From the NCBI GenBank assembly GCA_037953745.1, contig JBAKBP010003143.1:95693-159692 (forward strand): DNA of 64,000 nt, in the 5' to 3' direction. This document shows positions 1-10,591 of the stretch, one piece after another (within the stretch, counting starts at the first letter, position 1; every line of letters begins with the position of its first letter). The DNA is from Lithodes maja (lineage: Eukaryota > Arthropoda > Malacostraca > Decapoda > Lithodidae). A model generated the notes under the pieces. It saw only the letters and a program-made list of their open reading frames with translations, ran no database searches and had not been told where the DNA came from. Both the position numbers and the translations under genes were made by a program.

Positions 1-2150
1 TCAACACACTGCCCAGATACTTAAAAGAGTTGACGATCTCCATAGCCTGACCGTTCAGCTTCACCTCACACTCTGTGACTTCACCCCTTTCGAAGACCAT
101 AACCTTGCTCTTCCCCGTATTTACCTTCAAATTCCGTTTTTCGCACACTGTTCCAAACTCATTTACCAGACCCTGCAACTCCCATTCATTATCACTCATC
201 AGAACTGTATCATCTGCAAACAGCAGTATAGGTAGCTTCCACTCAATTCCCTCCCTTTTCAGCGATACACCAACATCCACTACTCTTGATAGTATTTCTT
301 TCATAACTCCATCCATATATACAGTAAACAGCCACGGGGACATCACACACCCCTGTTTCAAACCAACATTCAGGTCAAAGAACTCGCTCTGCTCACTCAA
401 CACACGTACTGCCGCCTTTGCACCCTCATACATGCTCTTCACTGCTTTCAGCAACTTGCCCTCTACTCCGTATATTCTAAGTACTTTCCACAAACCTTCT
501 CTATCCACTCTGTCATAGGCCTTCTCCAAGTCCATAAAGGCAACATACACCTTTTGTTTCTTCTCCAGATACTTCTCCACAACACAATTCAGGGTAAAAA
601 TCTGATCTACACATCCTCTTCCCTTCCTAAAGCCTCCCTGCTCGTCGCCTATCCATTTCTCCGTTCTCACTCTCACTCTCTCAATCACTACCCTACTGTA
701 TACCTTCCCTACTACGCTTAGAAGACATATTCCTCGGTGGTTACCACACACTCCTCTTTCCCCTTTGCCCTTATATAGGGGGACTATTATGCCAGTCTTC
801 CAGTCATCGGGTGCACTCCCCTTCTCCCATGCTAGTTTGCACATTTTCCATACCCATTCTATCACTATCTCACCACCATACCTCAACATTTCCCCACACA
901 CTCCATCTGTTCCTGGTGCTTTCCCCAACTTCACTCTTTTCATGGCTTCCCACACTTCTGACCTCCTGATCCCCACCTCCTCCTCCACTACTTCTCTTCT
1001 TCTCCCTCCCATACCATATCCAGCTATGTTTGCTGGCTCTTCATTCCTTTCATTTAGCAACTCACTGAAGTACTCCCTCCATCTTTCGACCCTCTCTTGC
1101 TTCTCGGCTAGCATTCTCCCATTCTTATCTTTCACACCCTTACTGTTTCCCTTGCTACCTTCCCTAACTTTCTTGACTTCTTTCCAGAACAGTTTCTTAC
1201 TCTCCCTCCATTTTACACTCAGATTCCTTCCAAATTCCTCATCTACTCTTCTCTTACTTTCCTTCACTACTCTCTTCACCACCCTCTTACTCTCCACGTA
1301 CCTCGCTCGTTTCTGTCTCTCAGAATCTTCATTCCCTCTACTACCCAACCACTCTCTATATGCTTTCTTCTTTTCTTCCACAGCTATTCTTACCTCTTCT
1401 GTCCACCATGCTGTACCTTTCACTCCCCTCCCTCTTCTCCTCACTCCACACACCTCCTCACATGCTGCACATATCTCATCCTTAAACACCTTGCTCATCT
1501 CCTCCACTTCCTCCATAACTTCCAGGTCGAACCCACCTAGTCGTCTTTCCACTGCTCTCCTGTACTCCTCCCTGACTTCCTCCTCCTGCAACCTCTCCAC
1601 CCTCCTCACCATTCCACCCTCCTCTCGCCTCCCTCCCGCTCTCCTCACCCACTTCTTTTGTATCCTAACCTTAGCTACCACTACAAAATGATCAGACAGA
1701 CCCCCTCCAATACCCCTATACACCCTAGCATCCATCACAGATTTCTTCATTCGTTCATCCACACATACATAATCAATCAATGACTTTCGTTCCACCACTG
1801 TCTTATCCTTCATCGTCAACATCCGTTTCCACGTGTACCTGTGGATCATTCTGTGTCGGAAGAAGGTGTTGGCTATCCACAGCCTCCTCCCCACACATAC
1901 GTCCACAAGTGCACTACCATTCCCATTCACCTCTGATGGTACCCCCCACCCTCCCACCACTCCCTCAACTTTCCTATCACCCACCTTACCATTCATATCC
2001 CCAATCAGAAATATTCTTTCGTTCTTGTCAAACTTCTCCAGGCACGCCTCCACATTCATCCAGAACTCCTCTTTCTTTCTTTCAAGTATATCCTCTGTCG
2101 GGGCATACACGCATACAATCACCCACGTTTGTATTCCTACTGGAATACAA
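1..2150 (-). CDS. Partial RTE-like LINE polyprotein (endonuclease + reverse transcriptase), runs off left edge
   Basis: Read on the minus strand, one frame stays open from about 2150 to the window edge. It begins inside an AP-type (EEP) endonuclease, with a GDMNG motif, a SLIDY motif and a SDHF motif in family order. It then enters a non-LTR reverse transcriptase with GKAPGTDG, QGGFRKGRG, DLEKAYDRV, KQGCVMSPWLF and the catalytic FADD box near 212-226, followed by a KVMVFERG thumb segment. The protein is closely similar in layout to the LINE at 45854-49596, so I place it in the same RTE-like family. About the first 140 residues of the endonuclease are missing because the copy is 5'-truncated at the junction with DIRS leader sequence near 2150-2168. 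I see no stop or frameshift within the visible part. The 3' end lies outside the window. Confidence 0.85.
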
Positions 2151-2178
2151 ACAGCCAGATGGGAACTGGCTGTTCCCA
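2126..2178. repeat. Pair of small perfect inverted repeats at the LINE/DIRS junction
   Basis: TTTGTATTCC and GGAATACAAA flank a 4-base spacer (TACT). Immediately next to them AGATGGGAA and TTCCCATCT flank a short spacer. The second motif exists as a single arm in the undisturbed DIRS leader near 35104. The hairpins therefore arose at the LINE 5' junction, probably by short templated duplication or twin-primed inversion during insertion. Confidence 0.6.
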
Positions 2179-2299
2179 TCTATAAAACTTTGTTCTTGCG
2201 AACATACGTTATGTAGTTTTTCTACCAGGTTTTACAAAACCACATGAAAAACCTAGCTGTTGTTAAGGGCTTTCCTCCCCGGCGATCTTTTACAAAGAA

Positions 2300-2660
2300 G
2301 TGGGGACAGGAACTTATGGGGTTAACGTTTGACATCTCACCCGGCGGGTGTACCTTGGAAGGGTGGGATAATCTATTAAGTCATTCAGTGAATTAACCAT
2401 TCCATTTTTAAGCAATACTGTATGTATCGCCGCCTTTATTTTTACGGCAATTGAAGGTTCAATTGGGGTTAAAAAAAATTTTTTTTTTTTTTTTTTTTTC
2501 CACACCCGGCGGGTGCTCCTAGTTGGAGGAAATAAGGAATTTACAAATTCATTTTCGATTTAACTACTTAATTCAGTGATACATTTAGGTATCGCCGCCT
2601 TCAATCTTACGGCGATCTTTTTGTGACAATTCGTTAGAAATCAGATCTCGTGTCAGCCTG
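2300..2660 (+). repeat. DIRS leader tandem units with CACCCGGCGGGTG hairpins (copy A)
   Basis: Two units of roughly 150 bp each carry a CCCGGCGGGTG hairpin core, an upstream GGGGTTAA-type segment and a trailing TATCGCCGCCTT...ACGGCGAT segment. Equivalent units occur at 34690-35000, 41940-42220, 43880-44210 and 50800-51115. A T/A homopolymer run (2467-2499) has expanded inside the copy A array. Confidence 0.7.
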
Positions 2661-3010
2661 CCCTGTGTTATTATACAAAAAATATTTCAAGGGCCGGCGT
2701 CTTTATGGGGGGTTGTTTTTGTTCCAACCACCAGAAAGACTATAATCGCCATGCTGGACCGATATTATGTCAGAGGGTATTCTTCACTTTCTTCAAAAGA
2801 TTTGTTTAGATATTCTGAAACCCCGCCGCGTAGCGAGCTGTGTTCATTGTGTCATCACATCTCGTTATCCGGTGGGCTATTAACACTTGTGTGCGAACAT
2901 GTTGGATTAACCTTATGAGCATTAATTCCTGGAAATTATCTTTTTTTCCAGAGCTGGGCTCCGGCGGACCAATACAGACCCGGCGGTAGTTTTCCACACC
3001 AGTCTCTGTC

Positions 3011-5624
3011 ATGGCTACCGTGGCCCCAGTCTTTGCTTTATGCACTACCCCTGCTTGTGCTGGTATCCCTATTTTTGCGCATACCCTTTGCATAAGGTGT
3101 GTTAAATGTCTAGACCGTTCAAGGGGTCTCTGGGTTATGCGTAATTGTTCTTTTTGCTCCCAATTAGCTATAAAAGTCCTTTGCGATAATGATAAGACCG
3201 CAGCAGTAGCGTTACGAGAAGTAAGGCAACAGATGTCAGCCTACACTACGATTGTTGCACATAAATCACTTCAATGTGATAACGTCCCTCTTTGGGATAA
3301 ATGATTATTTGAACACCCTCCCCCTAAACGTTCCTCTAGAGTCACGAGTCATAAACCGGCGGAGACTGGTCAGGGTTCTGTATCTTCTGCGGCTACACCC
3401 AAACGTCCACGAGAGCCTACACCCCCGGCATCCGCCTCATCATCTCGGGCGAGATCTCGGTCCAGGTCACCTCTCAGACGACAGTCATCTAGTCTTGCCT
3501 CTTCACCGGCGAGTAAGAAGAGTAGGACGGAAAGTTCCACCAGTGGTCACGGCGATGATTCTTCGAAATCTAAGAATAGTTCACGGTCACACCGTAGCCA
3601 TAAATCCTCCAAAAAGGATTCACATAAAAGAAAGTCCTCCCTACATTCACCAGTTCCTAGTGCCTCTCTTCATACCTCTACCCCAGACAGAGTTTGTGTT
3701 AGGTCTCAAGGGTCCAGTGCGGTGCCTGTCCTTAAAGAGGATTTACCCATAAATATTTTGACCCTGGAATTGGAAAGTTCGGGGGGGTTCAGTTCGTGAT
3801 AATGTGTCAGACTCTCAAGAGAGTGTAGGCCAAGGCCTCGGGGTTTGGCGGTTTGCTCAGCCAGGGTCCGACCACCCACGTTAGACTCAAACGAGTCACA
3901 CAGTAGCTGATGTCCACAGGGACGCGGCGATCCCATCCTCTATTCCTGACTTGTCTTGGCAGCAAGGTACCCCGGCTTCGGAGGGATCTTCTCAGGAAGA
4001 GAAAGACGAAGTTTCAATAATTTCGGAAATGGAAGGGCAAGAGTCAGGCTCAGGCTTAGACGCCGCGCAGGATATTAATGATTCACCTGTAAGTTCATCT
4101 TCAAATCAATTTGTTACTGCGCAAGAAATTAATGGGCTGCTTACTCAGGCTTTATCTAGATTTTTTGGCCAACAACAGGAGGCCCCCACGATCGACTTGG
4201 GGGCTCCCACGACAAGTTCTACGGTACGGCCTCTGATGACTTCGATTGTCTTATCTAAGATCCCTAACCCCCCCACTCTGTCAACATCAGTAGCTACCAA
4301 GCCTGCTACGGCGGCATTGACAACTTCCAATGTCAGGGTCATCACGGATGTTAATCCACCCCCTCTAGACAAGGCACCTGTCAGAAAGGTAGCCATGCCC
4401 TTGCTTTATGGACCAGACGAGTCTTGGGTCCTTTTGACCCCCACTAAACCAGAGCTGGCCCAGCCTACCTTGTCAGGGGAGCTCCCAGTACCGAGTGAGT
4501 GGGTCATCCAAGGCAATAAATCAAAGAAATTAAGGGCCTTGGATAATTTGGGAAATGTACTAGACGTAAACATTAAGGCTATACCTAGTTATTATCACCA
4601 GGACTATTTTGTGTATGCTACTAAGCCAGCTTTACCCCCTGCCTCAGCTTCAAAGCTATTTTCAGACTGGTCTAAGCTGGATGGGTTTAACGATATTAAG
4701 ACTCTGTCAGCTCTCACTCCTGAACTTGATTTACAGACCGTCACAGACGAAGCAGCTAATCCAGTTTTGAAGGTGGGGCAGTTGGGTCCAGGACCTTGGG
4801 TAGATTGGGAAATAGAGGCTCAAAACTTTGCAACCACATTTACTTCGAAATCTTCCCACCAGATCCCTCAAGATACTCATTCGTGGTTCTCCATGCCTGT
4901 AGGGTCTGCAGGCGGAGTCCCGTCAGCTTTGTTTTCTTTCCTAGCTGCCCCTAAAATTAATCTTTGTGAGCTGAAAGACCCTTTCACTACCCCTACCCCT
5001 ACTCACCTAGACAGAGAATTTAGGCTCAGGGGGAAAGCTTTTCGCCTGTTCTCCCAATACATAGTGTCTCAACAGGTAGCTAAGTCTTTACTACGGTCTA
5101 CTCAGGCAATTGCAGATGCGGATGCCAGAAGATCGGTTGAATTGTCCCGGCGACTGCTCCTCCAGTCGTCAATCCAATCCTTAGGTGACATACGCACCGC
5201 CTTTCTTGAGTCGGTACGAGCAAGACAAGATCTCAGAATGTCTTTAGTTCGCAAGCTACCTGATCGCATTGCGAATCAGGTGGTCATGTCACCAGTGCTT
5301 ACTCCCTCTCTAATGTCCCCTGACGTGTGGAGAACGGTGTTCAATATGGCACAGGCCTTTAAGCACAGTCCCACCCCTTCTAAGAAACCTACATTTACCT
5401 TTCCCAAACCCAGGCCAACTACTAAAGCTCAGCCAGGGGGATCTAAACCCTTTCTTCCGCCTAAGTCTTCCCACTCCCCCCAAGGTCAGTACAGGCATAG
5501 ACAGGGTAGGTTTTCAGGTCAGAGAGGACGCGGCCAGCATAAGCCAGGTCAGGGCCAGTCGTCGGCCAACACCAGCCAGCCGGCAAAGCGTCCAGCACCA
5601 CCAACCCCACCATCAAAAAACTAA
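3011..5624 (+). pseudogene. DIRS gag-like protein, copy A, disrupted
   Basis: This is the structural protein of the DIRS element. It starts at ATG 3011 (MATVAPVFAL), 60 bases after a conserved CAG that could be a splice acceptor. The N-terminus is cysteine-rich (CIRCVKC and CSFC), suggesting a zinc-binding fold. A Ser/Arg-rich stretch resembling an RS domain follows (RARSRSRSPLRR). The middle is a conserved globular region, and the C-terminus is Arg/Gly/Gln-rich, as in nucleic-acid-binding tails. Compared with copy B this copy has TGA at 3302-3304, one extra G in the run at 3781-3787 (frameshift) and TAG at 3882-3884. The last 558 codons (3951-5624) are open. The intact family protein would be about 870-880 residues. 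Confidence 0.82.
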
Positions 5625-5641
5625 AGTCTCTCTCACTCCCG

Positions 5642-7528
5642 GTGCCAACTTTAAGGCCGGAGGACCCGAGGGTAGTACAGCCGGCGAACCCTTGTCTGCT
5701 AACTGGGTCGTTCCGAACGTGTCACCAGGCATGGCCATTAAACACTTGGGCACGGATGGTGGCTCGCAAAGGCATCACTTGGCGGTGGCTCCGGCGACCT
5801 CGCTTACGTCAGCCGACAACGGCGAATTTTGTTTCTTTAGAGGTGGAGTCACTGGTCCAGGAAATGATTGTCAAGAATGTGATCATCCCGGTCCCCCCAA
5901 ATTACCCTGTATTCACGTCCAAACTATTTTTGGTTCCCAAAAGGGACAGTGTTCAGATGAGGCCGGTCGTAGACCTGTCTTACCTGAATCTTCACATTCA
6001 CAACGAATCTTTCAGAATGTTAACAGTACACCAAATCAGGCTAACACTTCCGCCGGGAGGTTGGATGTGCTCACTAGACCTGACAGACGCCTATTGGCAC
6101 GTATCGGTCAACAAAAGATTTCAAAGGTTTTTGGCCTTAAGGATCAGGCACCAAAGTTTTGTTTTTCAAAGGATGCCGTTCGGTTTGAACCTAGCACCTC
6201 GATTATTCACGAAATTAGTCCGGCAAGCCCTGATGCCATTGTTAAAACAGGGGATCAGAGTGTTGTGGTATCTGGACGACTGGCTGGTGGTGGCAGAGAC
6301 ACAACATTTATGCATAAAACATGTCAATATCATTTTAAATCATGTCAAAACTCTAGGCTTCAAGGTAAATCTGGTAAAGTCAAACCTTGTTCCCTCACGA
6401 GTAATTCAGTGGATAGGGCTGGTCTGGGACACAGCCGCTTTCACTCTGAGTCAGAGTGTGGACAATCGCAACAGGTTTCGCAGGAAACTGTTCATGTTTC
6501 TTCACAGTCTGACGACGACGCGAAGGGTCTGGGAATCTCTGGTCGGCTCTCTCAACTGGATTCAACTAACTGTCAAGTTGGGCCGGTTGAAAGTAAAACG
6601 ACTAATATTGGAAGGCAACAAATATTTCCCGCTCTTACCGGCGGGAAAATTATGGCCCATCCCGAAATTAATCCACACCTTACTAGCGGTCTGGGCAAAG
6701 AGGGAAACGTTGTACTCAATAATGTCATGGATTTCTCCTCCACCAACGGTATGGATAGACACGGATGCGTCAGGCACAATAGGTTGGGGATTTCAATCAA
6801 ATCAGGGGCACCAGGGTCAGGGGCTTTGGTCCCACTTAGAAATCTCTCACATCAATGTCAAAGAATTACTAGTCCCCTTGTATTTCCTACAGGCTCACGG
6901 CCCGGCATTACGGAGCAAGTCGGTGGCCTTCAGAATGGACAATCTGAATGCGGTTCACTGTATTCAGAAGCAAGGATCAACGAGGTCCAGGAGCTTGCTA
7001 AACGTGTCGGAAGAGATTTTTACTCTAGCCAACAGACTAGAAATTTACCTTCACGCATCTTATCTCCCAGGCGTAGCGAACGTCTGGGCAGACGCTCTGT
7101 CCCGGAGACAGAGCACAACAGTAGAATGGGAGCTCAAGCAACCCATTTTCAACCTAATGATTGCAGAGCTCTCCCATCCACAAGTGGATCTTTTTGCATC
7201 CGAGGAGACTCACAAACTCCCTCTATACCTCACCCGCCGGTCGATAACGCCGGCAGGGGGGCCAGACGCCCTAGTGACAGACTGGAACAGATGGAGCTCC
7301 ATCTATCTGTTTCCACCGCCAGATGCGTCACTAATGTGCCACGTAGTGAACAAACTACGAGATTATCGAGGCTTAGTCTCGCTAATCGCGCCCCTGTGGC
7401 CGGCGCAGTTGTGGTACCAGCAATTGAAAACGTGGTGCCCGGACCCGGTATCGCTCCCGGTCGGGTATTTCCACTTAGACACGATTGGCAACCTAGCGAC
7501 CTCGCTGACTTTTGCATTTTGGACATAA
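5642..7528 (+). CDS. DIRS reverse transcriptase-RNase H with MT-like C-terminus, copy A
   Basis: The frame carries an RT with FLVPKRD, MRPVVDLSYLN, SLDLTDAYWHV, MPFGLNLAPRLF and the active-site YLDD at 6269-6280. An RNase H domain follows, with WIDTDASG near 6750, an acidic SHINVKELL segment and a PGVANVWADALSR segment. The end (PQVDLFASEETH and a W..IYLFPPP segment) matches the position and style of the methyltransferase-like domain of DIRS elements. The product would copy the element RNA into DNA. There is no ATG at the 5' limit of the frame and gag stops 17 bases earlier, so expression may use splicing, frameshifting or the downstream ATG near 5755. The frame is fully open, unlike copies B and C. 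Confidence 0.85.
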   Translation: MPTLRPEDPRVVQPANPCLLTGSFRTCHQAWPLNTWARMVARKGITWRWLRRPRLRQPTTANFVSLEVESLVQEMIVKNVIIPVPPNYPVFTSKLFLVPKRDSVQMRPVVDLSYLNLHIHNESFRMLTVHQIRLTLPPGGWMCSLDLTDAYWHVSVNKRFQRFLALRIRHQSFVFQRMPFGLNLAPRLFTKLVRQALMPLLKQGIRVLWYLDDWLVVAETQHLCIKHVNIILNHVKTLGFKVNLVKSNLVPSRVIQWIGLVWDTAAFTLSQSVDNRNRFRRKLFMFLHSLTTTRRVWESLVGSLNWIQLTVKLGRLKVKRLILEGNKYFPLLPAGKLWPIPKLIHTLLAVWAKRETLYSIMSWISPPPTVWIDTDASGTIGWGFQSNQGHQGQGLWSHLEISHINVKELLVPLYFLQAHGPALRSKSVAFRMDNLNAVHCIQKQGSTRSRSLLNVSEEIFTLANRLEIYLHASYLPGVANVWADALSRRQSTTVEWELKQPIFNLMIAELSHPQVDLFASEETHKLPLYLTRRSITPAGGPDALVTDWNRWSSIYLFPPPDASLMCHVVNKLRDYRGLVSLIAPLWPAQLWYQQLKTWCPDPVSLPVGYFHLDTIGNLATSLTFAFWT

Positions 7529-7948
7529 AGGAGGCCAAGTGGCTGGCACCATACGGTAGAGATGTGACTAATAAATTAATCAATCAATATACTCAGTCTA
7601 CGAAATGTCAGTATCACTCACATTGGCAAGCCTTTACTTCCTGGATTGTCAGAACGGAACAGAATGTGCCGTCAGTGGCTTTAATTTTCAATTACTTGAA
7701 TTATCTGTTTGAACAGAAACATTTATCGGTGGTAACATTAAAAAATCACTTAACTGCAATTAGAGTGCCCTTTTTAGACCTTACAGGTCTTTCCATACCG
7801 GTGGCGGAGGAAACAGGTTTTATGAGAGCTTGTTTTAAACTTCGCCCACCTCCCCGTCAGCTCATGCCTACTTGGTCTCTCGACAAAGCTTTGTCTTTAC
7901 TTCACTCTCGTCTGTACCAAAATACTGCAGACTTTGCTTTACTCTTAA

Positions 7949-9949
7949 CCCTCCGACCCCGGCTAGGGAATATCGTGACTGTACTTTGTGTCCGGGGGTT
8001 TTCAGGAATTTTGGTCCCTGTTGATTCACATGTTACTCCTGAAATACATTACACAAAGTTATAAAAAAAACAGAAAAATGTAGCACAAACCTTCATGTGT
8101 AGAATGCCGTTGAGTAGAGGTCTCTAGCCCAAGTGATTGCATAATGGTGAGCGCGGGAAGTGGAGTGATTTTTATGCGTGAAAATCATCCCGCGTTCGGA
8201 TGCGTCGCCTTTGCCCAGGCCCCGGCTCGGCTAACCTACTGTTTTCTTAGCCACTCGTCGCGCAAAACCTTTTACCTCCCGGAGGCGATTTTATGTATTG
8301 ATAGTGATGTTATTATAGTTATTTGGAGTCCAATTATATAAAATATGTTTATTAGGCTATGATTGTAACAAATATTTCACATTTTCACTCGATACCGTAG
8401 TTTTTATGAGTAATTGAGGTAGGTTATTGTTATATTAGGCACTGATTATTCGTTATCACAGGTGTTTATTATACTTTGGCCATCTAATATTATGTCATGT
8501 GTCACTTTCACTTAGTTATATGCTTTGTAAACGTTTTATATACAATTTATTGTGTCTTTGTTCACTTATTTATATATGTTTTCATAATACATGATTTTTT
8601 TATCACAATACACCTGTACATTGTTTTATTTCCACTTGTTGCCTATATACATACATATTGTCAGTCTTTGGTACTTTCACTATGATTATTAGTTAGTACT
8701 CCTGCTTGCTGTGGTATTCAGCAAAGCACGGTATAGTACATAGTGACACCTGGCACTCCACACACTGCATGGTGGTCTTTTTGTGCTTCCTCGGCCTCAC
8801 CTGGCTGTTCCAGCAGACATGGCACCGCCTTCTGCTAATGGTGACTCCATCTCGTTCCAGAGGCAGGTAACCGTGCTTGTGCACATTTACATACTGTGCA
8901 CACTGCAGGCGGTCCTGAACGGGGCGCCCAGGTTGTGCCACTGCCCTCTGTGGAGCTAGAGCGGGGGCAGCACGCCCACGAACTTTGGCGGCGCGCACCC
9001 TAGGGCGGCCAGGAGCGCGACGGCGCCCAGGCCCAGCCCGGCGGCCAGCCCGGCGGCCAGGGCGGCCAGGAGCACGACGGCCCTGGGCAAAGCGTCTGGG
9101 TTGAGGGTCGTCGATGTCCATAAAGTCGTCGTCATCGTCGTTGTCGTCAGAGCTGTCATCTTGCCCTGACGGTGGACCCAGGTAATCATGGCCAGAGTCA
9201 TCTGTGAGGTGCCCTTCTTCTTCAGAGCCCCCCTCATAATCTCGCGGGGAACGAATGATGCGTGGGCGGCGTGTAGGTCGGCGAGGTGGGGAAGGAGTGG
9301 GTAAATAGGCCGAAAGTGGGGGGTCCTCAACCCTAGGGAGTGCTGGTGGTGGTGGGGAAGAATGGCGGGAGCCTGGGGCAACTTGGGTGGCGTGGGTAGA
9401 TAAGGAAGACAATGGCGGGTCAACCTCAGCCTCCCGCTCAGCCTCACTATCATCACTTTCATCGTCATGGTCAAATCCACTAAAAAAGGCGTATCTTTCA
9501 TGGATTTCGTCTAGATCGTCAAAATCTTCACTATAGTGAGACTGATAAGACTCGGAGCTATCACTACCCAACTCATCAACACTATTTTGGCCTTCACCAC
9601 GTTCATAACTCCTCAAAGCTATCTCAATACCTCCGGGAGTCAACGCATCTTGTACGTGCCTTTGCGTTAGGGCGCGACGAACATGGGCAGGCGTCGAAGG
9701 GAGCGTAGAATCGGACACAAGGGAATAACTTTTTGGGCTAGTATCCATGTTGGCGGCAGGGTAGAGACTGTTTTGGTGGCGTACATGCTGTCTGGTGGCG
9801 TCGCCTAGCGACGCCTGGTGACCACGGAGCGAAATTTTTACGCGCGCCATTCGAAAGCACACACGCAAGCAATGGTACAGTGTTGTACCACCCGGGTTCC
9901 TCGGGCCAAAAAAAAATGGTACACACGTGTACCACCCGGGGTCGAAGGG
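7949..9949 (-). mobile_element. piggyBac derivative PB1, internally deleted
   Basis: The element is flanked by TTAA at 7945-7948 and 9950-9953. Its ends are CCCTCCGACCCCGG and, inverted, CCCTTCGACCCCGG. The disrupted YR reads through cleanly when one TTAA is kept, so the insertion is precise. At 2,001 bp it is less than half the length of PB2 and PB3. It has a single copy of the approximately 177-bp unit that is repeated in its relatives. Confidence 0.92.
8693..9748 (-). CDS. Catalytically dead piggyBac-derived protein: N-terminal region joined to C-terminal zinc domain
   Basis: The start is ATG 9748 (MDTSPKS), which lines up with the starts of PB2 and PB3; the frame is open further upstream. 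The predicted 351-residue protein keeps the acidic, Ser/Asp-rich N-terminus, a Pro-rich stretch, a basic RRAGRRAGPGRR region (an A/R/G-rich likely DNA-binding or nuclear-targeting segment) and the C-terminal cysteine-rich domain (CHVC, CVEC, CTIPC, AEYH). The whole DDE/RNase H-like catalytic region is gone. Relative to PB2 the deletions equal PB2 positions 15964-17298 (1,335 nt), 17658-17972 (315 nt) and 18242-18475 (234 nt). All are multiples of three, with 2-3-base microhomology at the two I checked. It cannot transpose by itself. It could bind the element ends and act as a repressor, which is inference. Confidence 0.75.
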   Translation of the reverse strand: MDTSPKSYSLVSDSTLPSTPAHVRRALTQRHVQDALTPGGIEIALRSYERGEGQNSVDELGSDSSESYQSHYSEDFDDLDEIHERYAFFSGFDHDDESDDSEAEREAEVDPPLSSLSTHATQVAPGSRHSSPPPPALPRVEDPPLSAYLPTPSPPRRPTRRPRIIRSPRDYEGGSEEEGHLTDDSGHDYLGPPSGQDDSSDDNDDDDDFMDIDDPQPRRFAQGRRAPGRPGRRAGRRAGPGRRRAPGRPRVRAAKVRGRAAPALAPQRAVAQPGRPVQDRLQCAQYVNVHKHGYLPLERDGVTISRRRCHVCWNSQVRPRKHKKTTMQCVECQVSLCTIPCFAEYHSKQEY

Positions 9950-10495
9950 TTAAAAAAGGCGGTTTTCCTTATGGCTTTGGCCACCGGGAACAGAGTGTCT
10001 GAGCTGGCGGCGATGAGCAACACACCCAATTGCCTTAGGTTTGGTAGACTTAACGAATGTATTTACATTGCGCCTTCCCCAGGTTTTGTAGCCAAGAATG
10101 AGCACAGTGCACACGTGTTTTCAGAGTTCACGGTGCCAGCATTAAAAAGGGGAAAGGTGCATCATAATCTATGTCCAGTGCAAGCTCTAACCAAATATTT
10201 GAGAGTAGCTCCTCTAAACCCCCAAGGTGCTTTATGGGTAGCAAGTACGGGTAAACGCTTACTTAAACGGCGATTAGCATCTCTTCTGGTCGAAGTCATT
10301 AAAGAGAGTAATCCCGGCGTGGTGGGTAGGGCCCACGATTTACGCAAATGGGCAGCCTCTTTACGTTTCCTGAAAAACTTTTCAGTGGAAGATATCGCGT
10401 CCACTCAATTGTGGGCGTCTAATCATACGTTTTTGTCTAGATACTTGTCAGTTGCTCTAGACAAACTTCCTTACCATGTATAGCTTTAAGGCAGA

Positions 10496-10591
10496 GGGTC
10501 TAGGTGGCCCTACAGTCACTTTTGTTTATTTTCACAAAGGGGGGGGGGGGGGGGGGGGTTGCAGTCAGTTGACATAGGACACCCTAGACCC
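10496..10591 (+). other. Conserved G-tract hairpin after YR (copy A)
   Basis: GGGTCTAGG (10496-10504) pairs with CCTAGACCC (10583-10591). The loop holds a run of 20 Gs (10539-10558). The same arrangement occurs at 24413-24505, 36664-36759 and 61542-61638, and with a different stem sequence at 62733-62851. Confidence 0.75.

Larger units (their letters stand above)
5692..10483 (+). pseudogene. DIRS tyrosine recombinase, copy A, split by piggyBac PB1
   Basis: The recognisable recombinase starts near 7550 (NQYTQST core-binding region) and is cut at TTAA 7945-7948 by PB1. It resumes at 9954. The catalytic residues are visible after the insertion: Arg in TGNRVSEL (9992-9994), His and Arg in AHDLRKWA (10334-10345) and the nucleophile Tyr in SRYLS (10442-10444). 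Compared with copy B, one C is missing in the final codons, so the tail reads DKLPYHV and ends at 10483. The same frame is open upstream through the whole RT region from 5692. This enzyme would integrate the circular DIRS DNA. Confidence 0.85.

Noticed and set aside
75..2247. Long plus-strand open frames rich in Ser, Leu, Pro and Thr
   Set aside because: They are shadows of the minus-strand LINE; the minus strand shows a coherent endonuclease and RT.
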